A stretch of 64,000 bases of DNA from Lithodes maja (GCA_037953745.1 JBAKBP010003185.1:1-64000), one strand, 5' to 3'; positions 32,745-44,371 are shown, numbered from the stretch's first letter. Program-made: numbers and translations. The notes: generated by a model from the letters alone, not told the origin.

Positions 32745-33665
32745 TGTAGTTTAAGAAGGGTCTGCTTACTTCTACTACTAGACTTTTTGCAAATGATAGC
32801 TTAGTTTATAGACCAATTACTAATAGGGACGATTGCCTTAGACTACAGGACGACTTACTGCGCTTGAAGAGTGGGAAGCCAAGTGGCAGATGACATTTAG
32901 ACCGGACAAATGTCACCATATCCGTTTCACCCGTTCAAACAAAATCATTCCATTCTCCTACAAACTCCATAGCACTTTTCTGGATACTGTTCCCTCCCAC
33001 AAATATTTGGGGGTCCACATCTCAGCGGACATGGTGGACCACTCACGTTAGCAGCGTCAGAGCAAAGACTAATAAGGCCCTGGGCTTCCTGCGTAGGAAT
33101 CTCACCAAGTGCAACGCAAACATTAAAATTCTAGCATTTAAAAAACTTGTTCGGCCACACTTAGAATACTGCGACACCATCTGGGATCCATACACTCACA
33201 ACAATATAAATAAACTAGAGGCCATACAAAAAACAAAGCTGCAAGATGGATCAGACGTGATTACAGATACACTACATCTGTCACTTTGCTCAAACAGGAC
33301 ATTAAACTCGACCCACTTGCAACAAGAAGACAAATGCACAGACAACAGATGTTATATAAAATCACTAACAACTTAGTAGACATAGACAAAGATATATATT
33401 TACACCCTACAAGTATACGATTTACAAGACGCAGCCACAACCTAAAATACCACACGTATCAGACAAGCACGGACATATTTACACAATAATTTTTCCCCCA
33501 CAGCATCCAAGAGTGGAATCACCTCACATCTCATGTAGTTAATAATCCCCACCCTTGATTCATTTAGAACTAGGATCACCAACCATTACATCCCTAATCC
33601 TGATCCTGTCCCTAACCATTAGTCCTAAAAGCACAACCCCCGCATATCATGCCGCCCGAGAGCGG
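32745..33665 (+). pseudogene. Decayed LINE RT 3' half
   Basis: Reading + frames: RLFANDSLVYRPI (degraded FADD box), then DCLRLQDDLLRLEEWEAKWQMTFRPDKC and HKYLGVHISADM. In another frame follow NKALGFLRRNLTKC and FKKLVRPHLEYCDTIWDPY. The order matches Jockey/CR1-superfamily RT thumb and connector regions. Several frameshifts are present. It ends near a CGTAAA repeat (33688-33702). Confidence 0.75.
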
Positions 33666-33829
33666 CCCTCTGCGGGTCCCTCAACGTAAACGTAAACGTA
33701 AAAATTGAGATCATTCGGAACCTGTTAATTGCTGGAGGTCCTTTTGAAACTGACTAAAAATCGTGTAATAATATAATAGCCAGAATAAAGTTAAAAGAAG
33801 TCTCCGGTACAGAAGGGGTTAACCTATAA

Positions 33830-34070
33830 GATTCGCCTTAAAACCCTTACCTCTAGTTGCTGTACCGGACTTGGTGATATTATTATCCCGTACAGTACCA
33901 CGGACGTCCTTTTCATCTTATTCTGGCAATTATTAGACGATTATATACAGTTTAGGAAGGACCTCTGGCAATAAGAAGGCTTTAAACTATCTCCACCAAC
34001 CATATTAACTACCACAGATCCTTCCTAAGCTGCATGATATCGTCTAAACACAGCTAGAATATAATATAGG
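33830..34070. mobile_element. Family C MITE, incomplete
   Basis: GGACGTCCTTTTC, TTATTCTGGCAATTATTAGACGATT, AGTTTAGGAAGGACC and CACAGATCCTTCCTAAGC are in family order. A separate right end (CAGAAGGGGTTAA at 33810-33822) belongs to a neighbouring fragment. Neither is complete. Confidence 0.6.
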
Positions 34071-34379
34071 TGGAGGAGGAGGAGGCATCGGCGGCTGGAG
34101 AAAGAGGGGGAGGGAGGGAGGGAATGACAAATGAAAAGAGCGAGTCTGGGAGATGTATTACCGGTACCATAGATTATTATCAATTGATAGTAATGGTGTA
34201 CGGTATTATTTAATTGTATTTACCTTTCTTTTACCGTATATTGCAATTGATAGTAGACCTAATGTTGTATATTGATATTTATTTACCGTTGATTATTTAC
34301 CGTAGATTATTGATTGTAATGACGTATCTTGATCATTATTTACATTTATTTTACCGTAGATGATATAATTATACAGTAT

Positions 34380-34440
34380 ACTAACATGTGATACTTCCCG
34401 TGGATTCGAAACCAGGACACCACACACATAATAAAAGCAC
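34380..34440 (-). repeat. tRNA-like SINE fragment
   Basis: The minus strand shows GTGTGGTGTCCTGGTTTCGAATCC, a B-box context like the 93-bp units at 38.6-39.9 kb. It is surrounded by AT-rich sequence with CCGTA motifs and no gene. Confidence 0.45.
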
Positions 34441-34693
34441 ATGTAGGCTTACATATACGGTAGTTTATTGCGTTCGGAATTATATATACCGTAATAACGA
34501 AGTCCCTAGGCCCAATAGTTAATTTACTACGAATTATTCTAAGCATTATTCCCAACCACTCGCGAAGTTACGCATTTGAAATTACTAGGCTATCGGTTAA
34601 AATGTTACAATCATATTTATTTGTACATAATGGCATTGTATTTTTTCAAATAATTAGCCTAGGCCTACTTCTATATGACATAACATGCTCTTA

Positions 34694-34940
34694 AACTTAG
34701 AGCGATGTCACACGAGCGCTTTTTCTGGCAATTTCGATTAGGCCTAGCAAGTTTTATCTCGTAAGCCTAGGCTATTTTGAAGCTCTTTGACTCTTTCACA
34801 CTGGCTTCGGAAACTAAGACTGAAGGTAGTTTAGCCTATTCAATGTATGCTAGGTGATATAAGACTTTAATTTTGATGATCCCAGACTACAATTGCCTGT
34901 AAAAAATGACTGAAAATCGCTCGTGTGACACCAGCTTCAT
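34694..34940. mobile_element. Family B MITE
   Basis: Inverted ends GATGTCACACGAGCGC and GCTCGTGTGACACCAGC match the copies at 14385 and 36344. Internal sequence is partly palindromic. TTAA target sites are eroded on both sides. Confidence 0.75.
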
Positions 34941-35978
34941 ATACAGCCATCAAACACTTACTGGGGAGTGTAGAATCAACACTCAGCGAGTCAGCAGGAT
35001 AAAGGGAGGAAGAATCTACCGTAATGTCTCTCCGCTCTGCCACCGACCTGGCGACCTCCAGTATCTTGAATGTCACTGTAGACGAGAGGACGCCCACTGC
35101 CGCCCAATTCCGCAGTAGGCGTTCGTTGATCACAAGGCTATATATATACTGTGCCTGTATAGACGCCAGTTTTCGCAGTACTGTATAGCCTAGGCGTTCG
35201 TTGATCACAAGGCATTATATACTGTATATCCTCGACGGGAGTCCTAACGCGGCGAGGTAGCCTAAACATTCAGCAGGTCCTTCCACATAGGCCTACTTCT
35301 TCCCCCCTCCTATAAACACCCTTTCACCTCTCGATACATCCCCCCCACCTCCCTACACCCCTCTTCCCCTCCTCTACCTCATATATCATTCCGTCACTGT
35401 ACGCCAGCCTTGGAAGGGGTAAATTAACCCTTTGAGGTGCCAGGCGGATCATTTTGGCACGCAGATCCTCGGGTGTCTGACAATTTGTAAACAAACTGGC
35501 ATTCGAGACATATACAATTATAAATATAATATAATTCTCGTGTAGGGTCTCCTATATAGTAAATTACTATGTATTTAAAGACTGTAATATTAAATAATCA
35601 GTCAGATGACTAAGATGAGCAATTATCCAGAATATCGAAACATTCAATGTTGCATAAAATAATGTGCCGGTAATCAAAGAAAACGACCCCTATGGTAAAT
35701 AATATAGGGATAACAATACTCTTTCTTTTCAACTGACGGTAGATTGCAAAGTTCCCATCAAGATTTATCAGTTATTTTGAAGTTTGTATGGTGAAATATG
35801 GTGTTGATTATATAAACTTGGTCTTAACATGATGCAGAGACATAGTAGTTTCATATTTTTTCCATCAAGTATCGATAAATTTGCTACTAGGGGGTTCATA
35901 TTATCGCCAGGTGAAAAGAAACAAAGAATAGTTAATGTCTAGGCAATGTTCCGATACATTATCATGTACTGTACATAT
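34940..35978. other. Unassigned stretch
   Basis: No gene recognised. A segment at about 35120-35220 contains a direct repeat of GCGTTCGTTGATCACAAGGC and TATATACTGT. The rest is AT-rich with no ORF of interest. Confidence 0.4.
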
Positions 35979-36145
35979 TAAGGGGGAAGTAGTCGTTTTT
36001 TCTGGACCCCCTTCTCCCTCATATTTAGCATAGGCCTACTAGTTTTGATATTTTAAGACGTTCGTTCCGTTAGTTTGGCTATTTTGAGAACCTACGTTTT
36101 TCTACCATCAAACACATGTACAACTTTATCTTGAAGGGGCGACCA
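35978..36145. mobile_element. Family D MITE, left half
   Basis: TTAAGGGGGAAGTAGTCG then TTTTTTCTGGACCCCCTTCTC matches the inverse of the terminus at 15944. Ends in GAAGGGGCGACCAGG followed by a (GT)n microsatellite at 36146-36192. Confidence 0.6.
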
Positions 36146-36343
36146 GGTGTGTGTGTGTGTGTGAAGTGTGTGTGTGTGTGTGTGTGTGTGTGAGGCTCGA
36201 AGGGAAGGTGTATTAATGCAAGGTATAAGTGGGCAATTAATAGCTATATCATTATTCTCGATTTAGTTTTCCATTTAAGTGACTATTTGATTTGTTTGTT
36301 TGGTTCTGGTAGTCTGGTTACCATTAAACCAATTTATTCACCT

Positions 36344-36759
36344 TTAAGCCTGTGTCACACGAGCGCTTTTTCCCAGCAATTTTCTATGGGCAAGTTTTTT
36401 TCTTGTGATATTTTGAGGCTTTTTCACATTGGAATCGGAAACTAGACGGAAGGTAGATTATGCTATATGCTGTAGTAAATTGCTATCTTGCCATCCTGAT
36501 TACTCGGCTAAACGAAGATTTTGTTGATAATTATGTTGCTAATGATGGAAACTTTGCAATAATATGATGCAGAGACATAGCATATTTTTTCATTAAGAAT
36601 CGAGACATTAGATACTAAGGGATTCAATTTACCATCAGCTGAAATATAATCGCTTATAGGTGGCTGAAATTCTGATATAATTAGGCTATTTTTAAAGCTG
36701 CCAGACAATAATTGCTCGTAAAAATTTACGGAAATATAGCTCGTGTGACACTGCCTTAA
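36344..36759. mobile_element. Family B MITE with intact TTAA at both ends
   Basis: TTAAGCCTGTGTCACACGAGC on the left (TTAA at 36344-36347) and inverse TTAAGGCAGTGTCACACGAG on the right (TTAA at 36756-36759). This is the best preserved terminus pair of the family. The right TTAA doubles as the left TTAA of a family C element. Confidence 0.85.
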
Positions 36760-37022
36760 CCCTTTCAGTATACAATGATGAGTGTCTTACTTGCATTCCG
36801 GCTATTATTAACCCCTTGTGTACCGACGACGTCATTTTAGTTGTATTATAGCTTCATTTAGACGACTTTACGAAGCTTAAGAAGAATATATGGTAGCTAA
36901 AAGAATTAATTGAGATAGTCTGTAGTCTTTTAATTGGTATACATCCTTCCTAAGCACAATTAAATCGTTAAATATTTGTCTGAATCTTATGAAATGGATG
37001 TCACCGATACAGGAAGGGTTAA
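36756..37022. mobile_element. Nested family C MITEs
   Basis: An outer left end TTAACCCTTTCAGTAT at 36756 is followed after about 50 bp by a complete copy from 36808 (TTAACCCCTTGTGTACCGAC) to 37022 (inverse TTAACCCTTCCTGTATCGG). So one family member seems to have inserted into another of the same family at a TTAA. A third right end is at 37338-37341. Confidence 0.75.
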
Positions 37023-37084
37023 ACGATGGTATGCAATTTAGAAACAATCTCTAGGAAATTCATATTATCAACAACCCACCAATT

Positions 37085-37215
37085 AACTTATAAATAAACC
37101 TAATTACTGAAATCAATGAAACTAATGAATACTTGTGGCACTCCAAGGATTCGAACCTATGATACGCACACCGAAATTCTGCGCCCTAACCATTACGCTA
37201 TCAAGACGGTTATGT
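37085..37215 (-). repeat. tRNA-derived SINE
   Basis: The minus strand gives a well-preserved tRNA-like head: TAGCGTAATGGTTAGGGCG (A-box) and TAGGTTCGAATCC (B-box), then a tail CATTAGTTTCATTG. Same lineage as the tandem units at 38.6 kb. The acceptor stem does not pair properly, so it is a SINE head and not a tRNA. Confidence 0.6.
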
Positions 37216-37384
37216 AAGGAGTTGAAACTAACTCACTTACCGTATGCCTCTGACTCACACAGATCCTATCAATCTGAATAAGATCGTATAGTGATAGTCA
37301 AAATAAACTGTTAAATAGTGTCATAATCCTTAAGGGGTTAAGAATTATCTCCCAGTCAGTGCGTAGAAATTTCCTAATTTATAA

Positions 37385-37515
37385 TTATGTATGTATGTAC
37401 CGGGTATGTATGTATGTATGCATGTATGTACCGGGTATGTAGGCTATGACATTGTATGTATGTATGTCCCGGGAATGTATGTATGTATGTATGCCTATGT
37501 ATGTATGTATGTACC
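37385..37515. repeat. TATG microsatellite with CCGGGTATG interruptions
   Basis: (TATG)n with regularly recurring ACCGGG interruptions. It is simple repeat DNA with no coding content. Confidence 0.92.
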
Positions 37516-37534
37516 GGGTGGTTGGTTCCATGTC

Positions 37535-37700
37535 AGTTGAACCAGTGCCACTTTAACCAGTGCTAGCTCAACCAGTGGCCACTTCAACCAGTGACCATTT
37601 CAACCAGTGACCATTTCAACCAGTGACCATTTTAACCAGTAACCTAACCTAACCTGACCTAACTAACCTAACCTACTGGTTAAAATGGTCACTGGCCTCT
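37535..37700. repeat. ACCAGTGACCATTTCA repeats, CCTAA tract and inverted arm
   Basis: Five to six units of a 16-bp motif (AACCAGTGACCATTTC) run into AACCTAACCTAACCTGACC, then into the inverse arm ACTGGTTAAAATGGTCACTGG. The CCTAA units equal the arthropod telomere repeat TTAGG in reverse. The whole can fold into a hairpin with the CCTAA tract in the loop. Confidence 0.85.
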
Positions 37701-38049
37701 TTGTGCCTTTGAAAAACGCGCTAATAATTCTGTCTTCTGATTGGCTAGCGAGTCAAGGCACTGGCGGCCATCATTGTTGTTGACATAATGCTGTCTTCTG
37801 ATTGGCTAGCGATAAATATCTGCGACAGATATATTATAAATTAGTAATATGCAATTTTCTTTATTTAACATATGTGTATTGTTTGATAACAAAGACATAA
37901 TATATACCGGTACGTAATCTACCGATCTACAGGTAATTAATAAAATAAATAGGGGTGAATGTCCAATAACTTCATTAATATCGTTGTCATATCGAAGCTC
38001 CAACTTCCTTATAGAACGAAACTTGCAAGTGGTCAATTCCAAATAGCTG

Positions 38050-38200
38050 TTAACCCCTTCAGTACCGGTGCCGTCCTTTTAACAATAATGTGGCTGCTAT
38101 CAGACGATTTTATTTAGTTTAAAAAGGGTTTCCAGCAATCAAAAGGCTTCAAACTATCTCGCTTAACCCTTTTGCTACCACAGATCCTACCTACAGAGCT
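38050..38200. mobile_element. Family C MITE, left three quarters
   Basis: TTAACCCCTTCAGTACCGG at 38050, then GTCCTTTT, GCTGCTATCAGACGATTTT, TAGTTTAAAAAGGG, CTTTTGCTACCACAGATCC. The right arm is missing. It gives the cleanest left-end consensus of the family. Confidence 0.75.
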
Positions 38201-38544
38201 TCACGAGTTTCATATCCTTATGTTTCGGACAAGTTAATATATAATCGATCGATAAGTTTTATAAATGATTCATACATTTTTTTTTTCTTACACGATGTTC
38301 AATATGCAAAGCTTGTGTGGCCTTTATTTGAGATAGCCTAATTATTAATTTTCCTGTTCTACCTTCATTCAAGTAACATCAGCTGGTGGAGAAGGACAAT
38401 GGTTTTCGCAGAGAAGCTCCAGTCCTGACGATATTCTACAGTGTGCTGGCTTAATAGGCCTGGAAATGATTGGCCTACGATGAATAAATGGACAAGAAGG
38501 AATTAGACCCAGACAAGAAGCCTCGTCGTGTGAGAGGCCACACT

Positions 38545-39880
38545 GCACATATAATTATAAGTTAAGTAAATCTTCATTCTTAATAGTAATCATCAATTAC
38601 AAACCCAAATGTACTTTAATAAACTAATGAAAGCATATGGTCCTCCCGGGATTCCAACTCGTGACACCACACCCAGAACATAAGTAACTAAACCATTACA
38701 CCATCAACACAGTTAATTAATGAAAGCATATGGTCCTCCCGGGATTCCAATTCATGACACCACACCTAGAACATAAGTAACTAAACCATTACACCACCAA
38801 CACAGTTAATTAATGAAAGCATATGGTCCTCCCAGGATTCCAACTCATGACACCACACCCAGAACATAAGTAACTAAACCATTACACCACCAACACAGTT
38901 AATTAATGAAAGCATATGGTCCTCCCGGGATTCCAACTCATGACACCACACCCAGAACATAAGCAACTAAACCATTACACCACCAACACAGTTAACCTAA
39001 GAAGTGCGCATGGGGGTAATTAGAAACTTCCCCCTGTGCTGACGTATTTGAGCCGTTTCCATCACTAAAATATTCATTCTACCATAAATAGCATTAATAC
39101 ATATCCATACGTGCCTATTATGGGTTGATTATATAGGTATTAACCTGAAACCACAATAAAACTAGTGAAAACAGCGTTTTGATGGTCAAAATTGGAGATA
39201 TAGGCCGCGAGTTATATAATGTATGGGTGAGGCAACCTGCTTTCCCGCCAATTTCCCCCTAGGCCACCAAGACACAGTCGATCGATATTCTCTCTCTCTC
39301 GCACTCGCTTTCTAACACTGATGACAATGCCCTGCTTGCAACTCGCTCATGTTAGCACGAAAATATACCTCGGAATAAGGGAATAACAGGGAAAATAGGT
39401 GATAACCGAAGGAGGGGAGGAAAGTGGGGAGGTAGAGGAGTGATATTTTGCATGGCCCAGGGGCCCAAAAAAAAAAAAAAAAAAAAAAAATCCGATTTTT
39501 AAAATTTATTTTTTTTTTTCTGACTCTTAAGAGTCTTCCCGCAGTCCACCGGGGGAACTCTTAAGAGTCTCCCTGCAGTTCCCGGGTTAATTAATGAAAG
39601 CATATGGTCCTCCCGGGATTCCAACTCATGAAACCACACCCAGAACATAAGTAACTAAACCATTACACCACCAACCCAGTTAATTAATGAAAGCATATGG
39701 TCCTCCCGGGATTCCAACTCATGACACCACACCCAGAACATAAGCAACTAAACCATTACACCACCAACACAGTTAATTAATGGAAGCATATGGTCCTCCC
39801 AGGATTCCAACTCATGACACCACACCCAGAACATAAGCATCTAAAGTTTCTAAACCATTACACCACCAACACACTAATGA
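38545..39880 (-). repeat. Tandem array of 93-bp tRNA-like units, split by a transposon
   Basis: Four units at exactly 93-bp spacing lie before 38992 and three more after 39590. On the minus strand each has an A-box-like TGGTGTAATGGTTTAG, a B-box-like GAGTTGGAATCCC and a tail CATATGCTTTCATTAA. The unit has a TTAATTAA where a family E element inserted. The array looks like a multimerised SINE head. Units are very similar, suggesting recent amplification. Confidence 0.85.
38992..39590. mobile_element. Family E TTAA-flanked element inside the tRNA-like array
   Basis: Bounded by TTAA at 38992-38995 and 39587-39590; the array resumes in register on either side, so the insertion is unambiguous. It starts TTAACCTAAGAAGTGCGC and ends with two CTCTTAAGAGTCT blocks and TTCCCGGGTTAA. 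A second copy begins at 44874. It contains a poly-A run and CT-rich repeats and has no ORF of its own, so it is non-autonomous. Confidence 0.88.
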
Positions 39881-40149
39881 TCAAGCGATAATTATAGGGA
39901 ATAGGCTCTCAGCCTTATACATAATTTAGGTACGATAATTTATTCGGGACAATGGGTAATTATAGGGATAAATCTACAGTTATACTACCCCTATTTCGTC
40001 GCTATTCTGTTGCTGTTGGTACTAATGGGTAGCATTCAAGGAGACTACTGCAGGACTCTTCTTCCTACCTCTGACCGGGTATAGTTGGGAGCTGAACTAC
40101 TGTTTAAGGCTAGGGCAGGAGCATTAGAGACAAATAGGAGAACATGGAG

Positions 40150-41035
40150 GTGGAATGGGGCGGGGGGGGGGGGGGGGGGTGAAAGGGTGTCTACAGTGTG
40201 AGGTGGGAGGGAGGAGAGTGGAGGAGACAATAGAACATATAGTGACAGAGTGCCAGGGGTATGCAGAGGAGAGAGATGGGTTGGAAAATGAGTTGAAACG
40301 GGTGGTAGGGGAGAGGGAATGGGAAGAACAGAAAGAGGAGGAGGATGAGGGTGTAAAATTTGTGTTAGGTCTCGGGACAGAAGAGGGGGTAGATGGGGAA
40401 ATGGGGAAAAGAATGAAGGTAGTGAAAAGATTCCTGGAGCAGGTGTGGCAAAAGAGAAAACTGAATAGAATAGAATAGAATAGGGTGAGGGGGGAGAAGG
40501 GGACCAGAGTGGGGGAGGAAGAACAATGAAAATAGGAGAGAGGGGAAAAGTTAAATTAAGGTAAGGAGAGAACAAGATATTGGGGGGTGGAGGAGGGGGT
40601 AAATAGGGAGAGGAGAGTTCTGCTTAAGCTATATACTTCAATTCTTTTTCTTTAACTATCTTTTCTACGACTACAATTTTCTAAACTAATTCTTAATCTA
40701 GCTCTAACTGTTTTTGGAGAAGTCATCGGTGCATAGGTGAGCTGGCTTGGAAAGGGACAGGAACTCCACAAAAAGAAGAAGAAGAAGAAGAATAAGAATA
40801 GGCTATTCTAGTGTTTACTAGCCAGGATGTAGAACACATAGTAACCGAATGTACAAGATATAATGAGGAGAGAGAGGAGTTGGTTTATACAAAAAAAAAA
40901 ATGTCTCTTAAACTATCCTACTCTAAACTTTCCCTCCTACTAACGTTTCTGAGCCAGTACCGATACAAAGGTCAGCCCTGTGGATCTGCACGGTCTGCGG
41001 GCGGGTTCTAAAGAAGAAGAAGAAGAAGAAGAAGC
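40150..41035 (+). pseudogene. Two LINE 3' ends with (GAA)n tails
   Basis: After a poly-G run, 40170-40470 encodes a C-terminal zinc-knuckle-like segment CLQCEVGG..VEETIEHIVTECQGYAEERD, typical of the RT-distal end of R1/I/Jockey-type LINEs. It is followed by UTR and GAAGAAGAA at 40778-40798. A second shorter copy (DVEHIVTECTRYNEEREEL at 40825-40880) ends in its own GAA tract at 41010-41034. Both are 5' truncated. Confidence 0.7.
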
Positions 41036-41060
41036 CTATACCTTTGAAAAGACATTGCCG

Positions 41061-41763
41061 TAGGGCTGGGCAAGACTCGATATTTTTGGACTCGATGGGA
41101 TCGATTCTTTTTGGGGACAGACTCGCCAGACTCGATTCCAGACTCGAGTCTTTCCCTACACTTATTCTACAATGGTCAGTGTCGCTCAGTGACACACCTT
41201 AGTGATCTGAAAGGTCACTCGGGTCACTCTAAAGGGGTTCAGGTCACTATAGCGAGTCCATACGACCAGGTGGCAGGTGAGACGGGCCATAGTTAGAGAT
41301 ACTGTAGTAAAAAGAGAGCAGCCATCTTCTTCCCCAGATGCCATTCTGGGGCCATAATTATCATTTTCATCATTAAGCATATCATTATCATGATATTATT
41401 AATATATATTAATATATATTTATCGTTATAACCGTTTGCGAGTTTCAGGGTAAAATAATTTGAAGCCAAAGAGATCAATATTAAATGGAAATACATATTG
41501 AGAGCCGTGGTGGATGGGGTTAGAATGATGCTTGAGTCTGTGAGCCTAGTGTGAGCCGTGAGCCAGCCAGTGAGCCTCCTATAATCCGCAGTTTCCACAA
41601 GACTCGTTTCTAGTTCTACTAGGCGCCTCGCTGCCAGACTGCCAGTCTTTGTACAAGTTTGTAGGCCTAGTAGAATCGATTCTCTATAAATTGGACTCGA
41701 GTCCGGGATCGTTCACCTGGACTCGAAAGACTCGATTCTGGGATCGATTCCTGCCCAGCCCTA
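41061..41763. mobile_element. hAT-like palindromic element with ACTCGA repeats
   Basis: Inverted ends TAGGGCTGGGCA and TGCCCAGCCCTA are flanked by GACATTGC (41051-41058) and GACATTGG (41764-41771), an 8-bp duplication with one mismatch. Subterminal regions on both sides carry many ACTCGA/TCGAGT and GGGATCGATTC motifs in opposite orientation. No ORF for a transposase is seen, so it is non-autonomous. Confidence 0.7.
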
Positions 41764-41859
41764 GACATTGGCCTAAAGGCAGTCCTGACAAAACTGTCCT
41801 CGCTAGGGTTTATTAGTGACGTCCAGTTGCTACCTTCCCTCCAACACATCAACAACAAC

Positions 41860-43970
41860 AACAACTAACCTAACAACCTTGCCTAACCTATCCTAGTATT
41901 ATAGGTGGGGGCTTCTGCCCCCACACCCCCGCTTTGACTTAGATTGTTGGTGTATTTGTCTGTGAAGTGGGTATTTTTCAATTTGTTGATAATGAAAATC
42001 CTCCATGCGGACTAGGCCTAGGCCTATAGGTTATGGAGAAAAATATGGGGAATCTATTGGTGCCTAGGCCTATTTTCCCTAATAAATTTTTCTCATAACG
42101 TCGCACTAGTGTCCTTGAATATTATCGGTTAATATTATTAGTACAAAGGAGTACAAAGGAAATCAAGCAAACAACAGATCTAGTGACCCTTCTAGGCTGC
42201 TTGTCCTCCAAAACACTGAGGATCAAGTGTCCAAACAGTGGTTTAGAGTGGGTAAGGGAACATTGGAAAGGGAACTACTGCCCTGCCACTAACGTGGCAG
42301 GACTAGGAAGTTAGTAGGGGACATATGGGTTAGTAACTGAGGGGAGGATAAAAGTAACTGAGTAGTAGGCTAAGTAGTAGGCCTAGACTTCGTATGGTTT
42401 GATGATGCGTGGAAATGTATATTTGACTTGTAATAGATACATTGAAGTATTACAAACCTTCGCGAACCCATAAACAGGGAACGTGAGCTGGGTTTAGACC
42501 GTCGCGCACCCATAAACAGGGAACGTGAGCTGGGTTTAGACTGTCACGCACCCATAAACAGGGAACGTGAGCTGGGTTTAGACCGGTCGTGAGACAGGTT
42601 AGTTTTCGGTTAGGTTAGGTTAGGCTAATGTTAAAAATACTAAAATGCGACGGTCCTCGGTATTAAACAACACTGTATAGGCCTAGGCTATCAAATAAAA
42701 AATAAAAAACTACAACAAATTACCTGAAAAACTATCTGGTTGGTGATAAGTTTTTATCAAAATAAGTTTTTTTCCAGTTTCCGCGTCTGCTGAACCATCC
42801 CAAAACACGCTAAAAGGCGTGTTTTGAAGGGGGGAGGGGTAGTATAACTGTAGATTTACCGGAATAAGCTCGCACCCTTATTTTTCATGTTTTTTCCTCC
42901 AGATTTTGAGAAATTAGTGTTTTCATGGTCTTGGTTATAATGGTAAACCTGACGTTTTGGACCGACAGCGATTTCAGTAAGTTTTATTATGTTTTTTTGT
43001 TTATTTTTCTTTCAGATTTAGGCCTAGTGTTGTTTTATACTGAAGAAGAGCTGAAATTAGTATTTACCCATTACCCAACAATCTGAAAACATGCCCCCCA
43101 CTCGTGGGGATGGCTATGATGTTCAGGGAAAATGGGGGGTTAAAAGCGTATAAAAGACATTAGCCTAACCTATCCTAGTATTATGGGTGGGGGCTGCTGC
43201 CCCCACACCCCCGCTGGTTGGGTAACAGTGCAGAAAACCCAGTAATAGGCTATGGGATAGGCTATACAGTACCTTACTCCGGCAACGAGTGGCAGTGAGA
43301 GGGCCGACAGGTTCAAAACAGTAACATGAGTGCGGCGGCAGACGTATGTTAAAATATGAAATAATCTTATTTATTACCCATTAATTTCCAGAAGTTTAAA
43401 CCTAGGTAGGGCCTATGCAAAATATTCTTTGGAATTTAGCCTATAACCGAAACTACCACTAATTTTCCCATGGTTTTTCTTTTTGGTTTTAGGTAGTTTT
43501 CATCATTATACAGTAGTTGAAATTAGTTACAATCCCCGGAAAACTTTATTTCATCCATTATCCAACGATCTTAAAACACTCTGATGTCAGTAATTTTCAG
43601 AGTAAATATAGTTTTTTTTGGCCTTTGGATACAGGATGGGTTGAGGGCCCCCCCCCCCCCTCACCACCCCATGAATTATTGAAATCCGAATCTATTTTAA
43701 CAGTAAGGGGCTTGATAAGAATTTCACTGCCGTCAATAGGGAGAATTTTTTGTTTTTACAGTACTTTATATAGTGCACATAAAATGGATCTCCGGAGGTT
43801 GAAACAAATTTTAATATGATCTTTGCAACATCATTATTCTATAATAGCCTTCAAATATTGAGAAATGATTAGTGGTAGTTTCGGTTATAAGTACCCATTC
43901 TTATTCATTATGTTACTTTGCCATCACCCATTAAGATTGCACTGCTAGCTGTGGTGCGTATTTTAGCGGT
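41860..43970. other. Repeat mosaic: TTAGG tracts, G/C hairpins, 42-bp repeats
   Basis: No gene recognised. Two near-identical segments (about 41885-41935 and 43167-43215) carry CCTAACCTATCCTAGTATTAT followed by a GGGGGC..GCCCCC hairpin. 42598-42632 has GGTTAGGTTAGGTTAGG. 42855-42960 and 43635-43710 match 62880-63035, indicating a dispersed element. Its type is not determined. Confidence 0.55.
42460..42586. repeat. Three 42-bp tandem repeats
   Basis: The unit CGCACCCATAAACAGGGAAC... GGGTTTAGAC repeats three times at 42-bp spacing (anchor CCCATAAAC at 42467, 42509, 42551). The unit length is a multiple of three; reading frames through it are short and not family-like. Confidence 0.93.
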
Positions 43971-44234
43971 TTAGTTTTGTTCTATCTCTATCTATCTATT
44001 GCCAGACGCCTTACTCCCCTTACGAGGGTGGCCATACACAGAATGCCCCCAAGCGGACCTATTCCCTGTGAGAGGGACAACCCGAGCCAGTTTAGTGAAG
44101 GACTTACAGGATTGACCACTCAATTCAGGATCCGTCCGACTCCGAGGCCCTCTGTGTATCTTGTTAGCACTATTTTTCTACAGTGGTGTTCGGCTAATCC
44201 ATCCACTAACCTGCCTTACCCTTAGGTAAGCAGT

Positions 44235-44370
44235 ACGGATTTGTATCAGGTTTACTCCCCTAGACAGGTTGCCAACCAAGGCTGACGAGTCCCATCCACC
44301 CGGATTTGTATAAGGTTGTCTCCCCTAGATGAGTTGCCGACCAAGGCTAACGAGTCCCATCCACCCGTTA
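44235..44370. repeat. Two tandem copies of a roughly 62-bp unit
   Basis: CGGATTTGTAT..AGG, CTCCCCTAGA, GTTGCC.ACCAAGGCT.ACG and AGTCCCATCCACCCG occur twice in order. On the minus strand they read partly as GWDSSALVGNL, a pattern I associate with arthropod retroelement tails. It contains CTGACGAG, which recalls a hammerhead core but lacks the partner stem. Confidence 0.6.
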
Positions 44371-44371
44371 T

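Noticed and set aside
38545..39880. CRISPR-like array (regular 93-bp spacing)
   Set aside because: There are no short repeats separated by unique spacers; the whole unit is repeated, and the context is eukaryotic.
40045..40575. 176-codon Pro/Ser/Leu-rich minus-strand ORF
   Set aside because: Antisense of a purine-rich LINE 3' end with a Cys-His knuckle on the plus strand.
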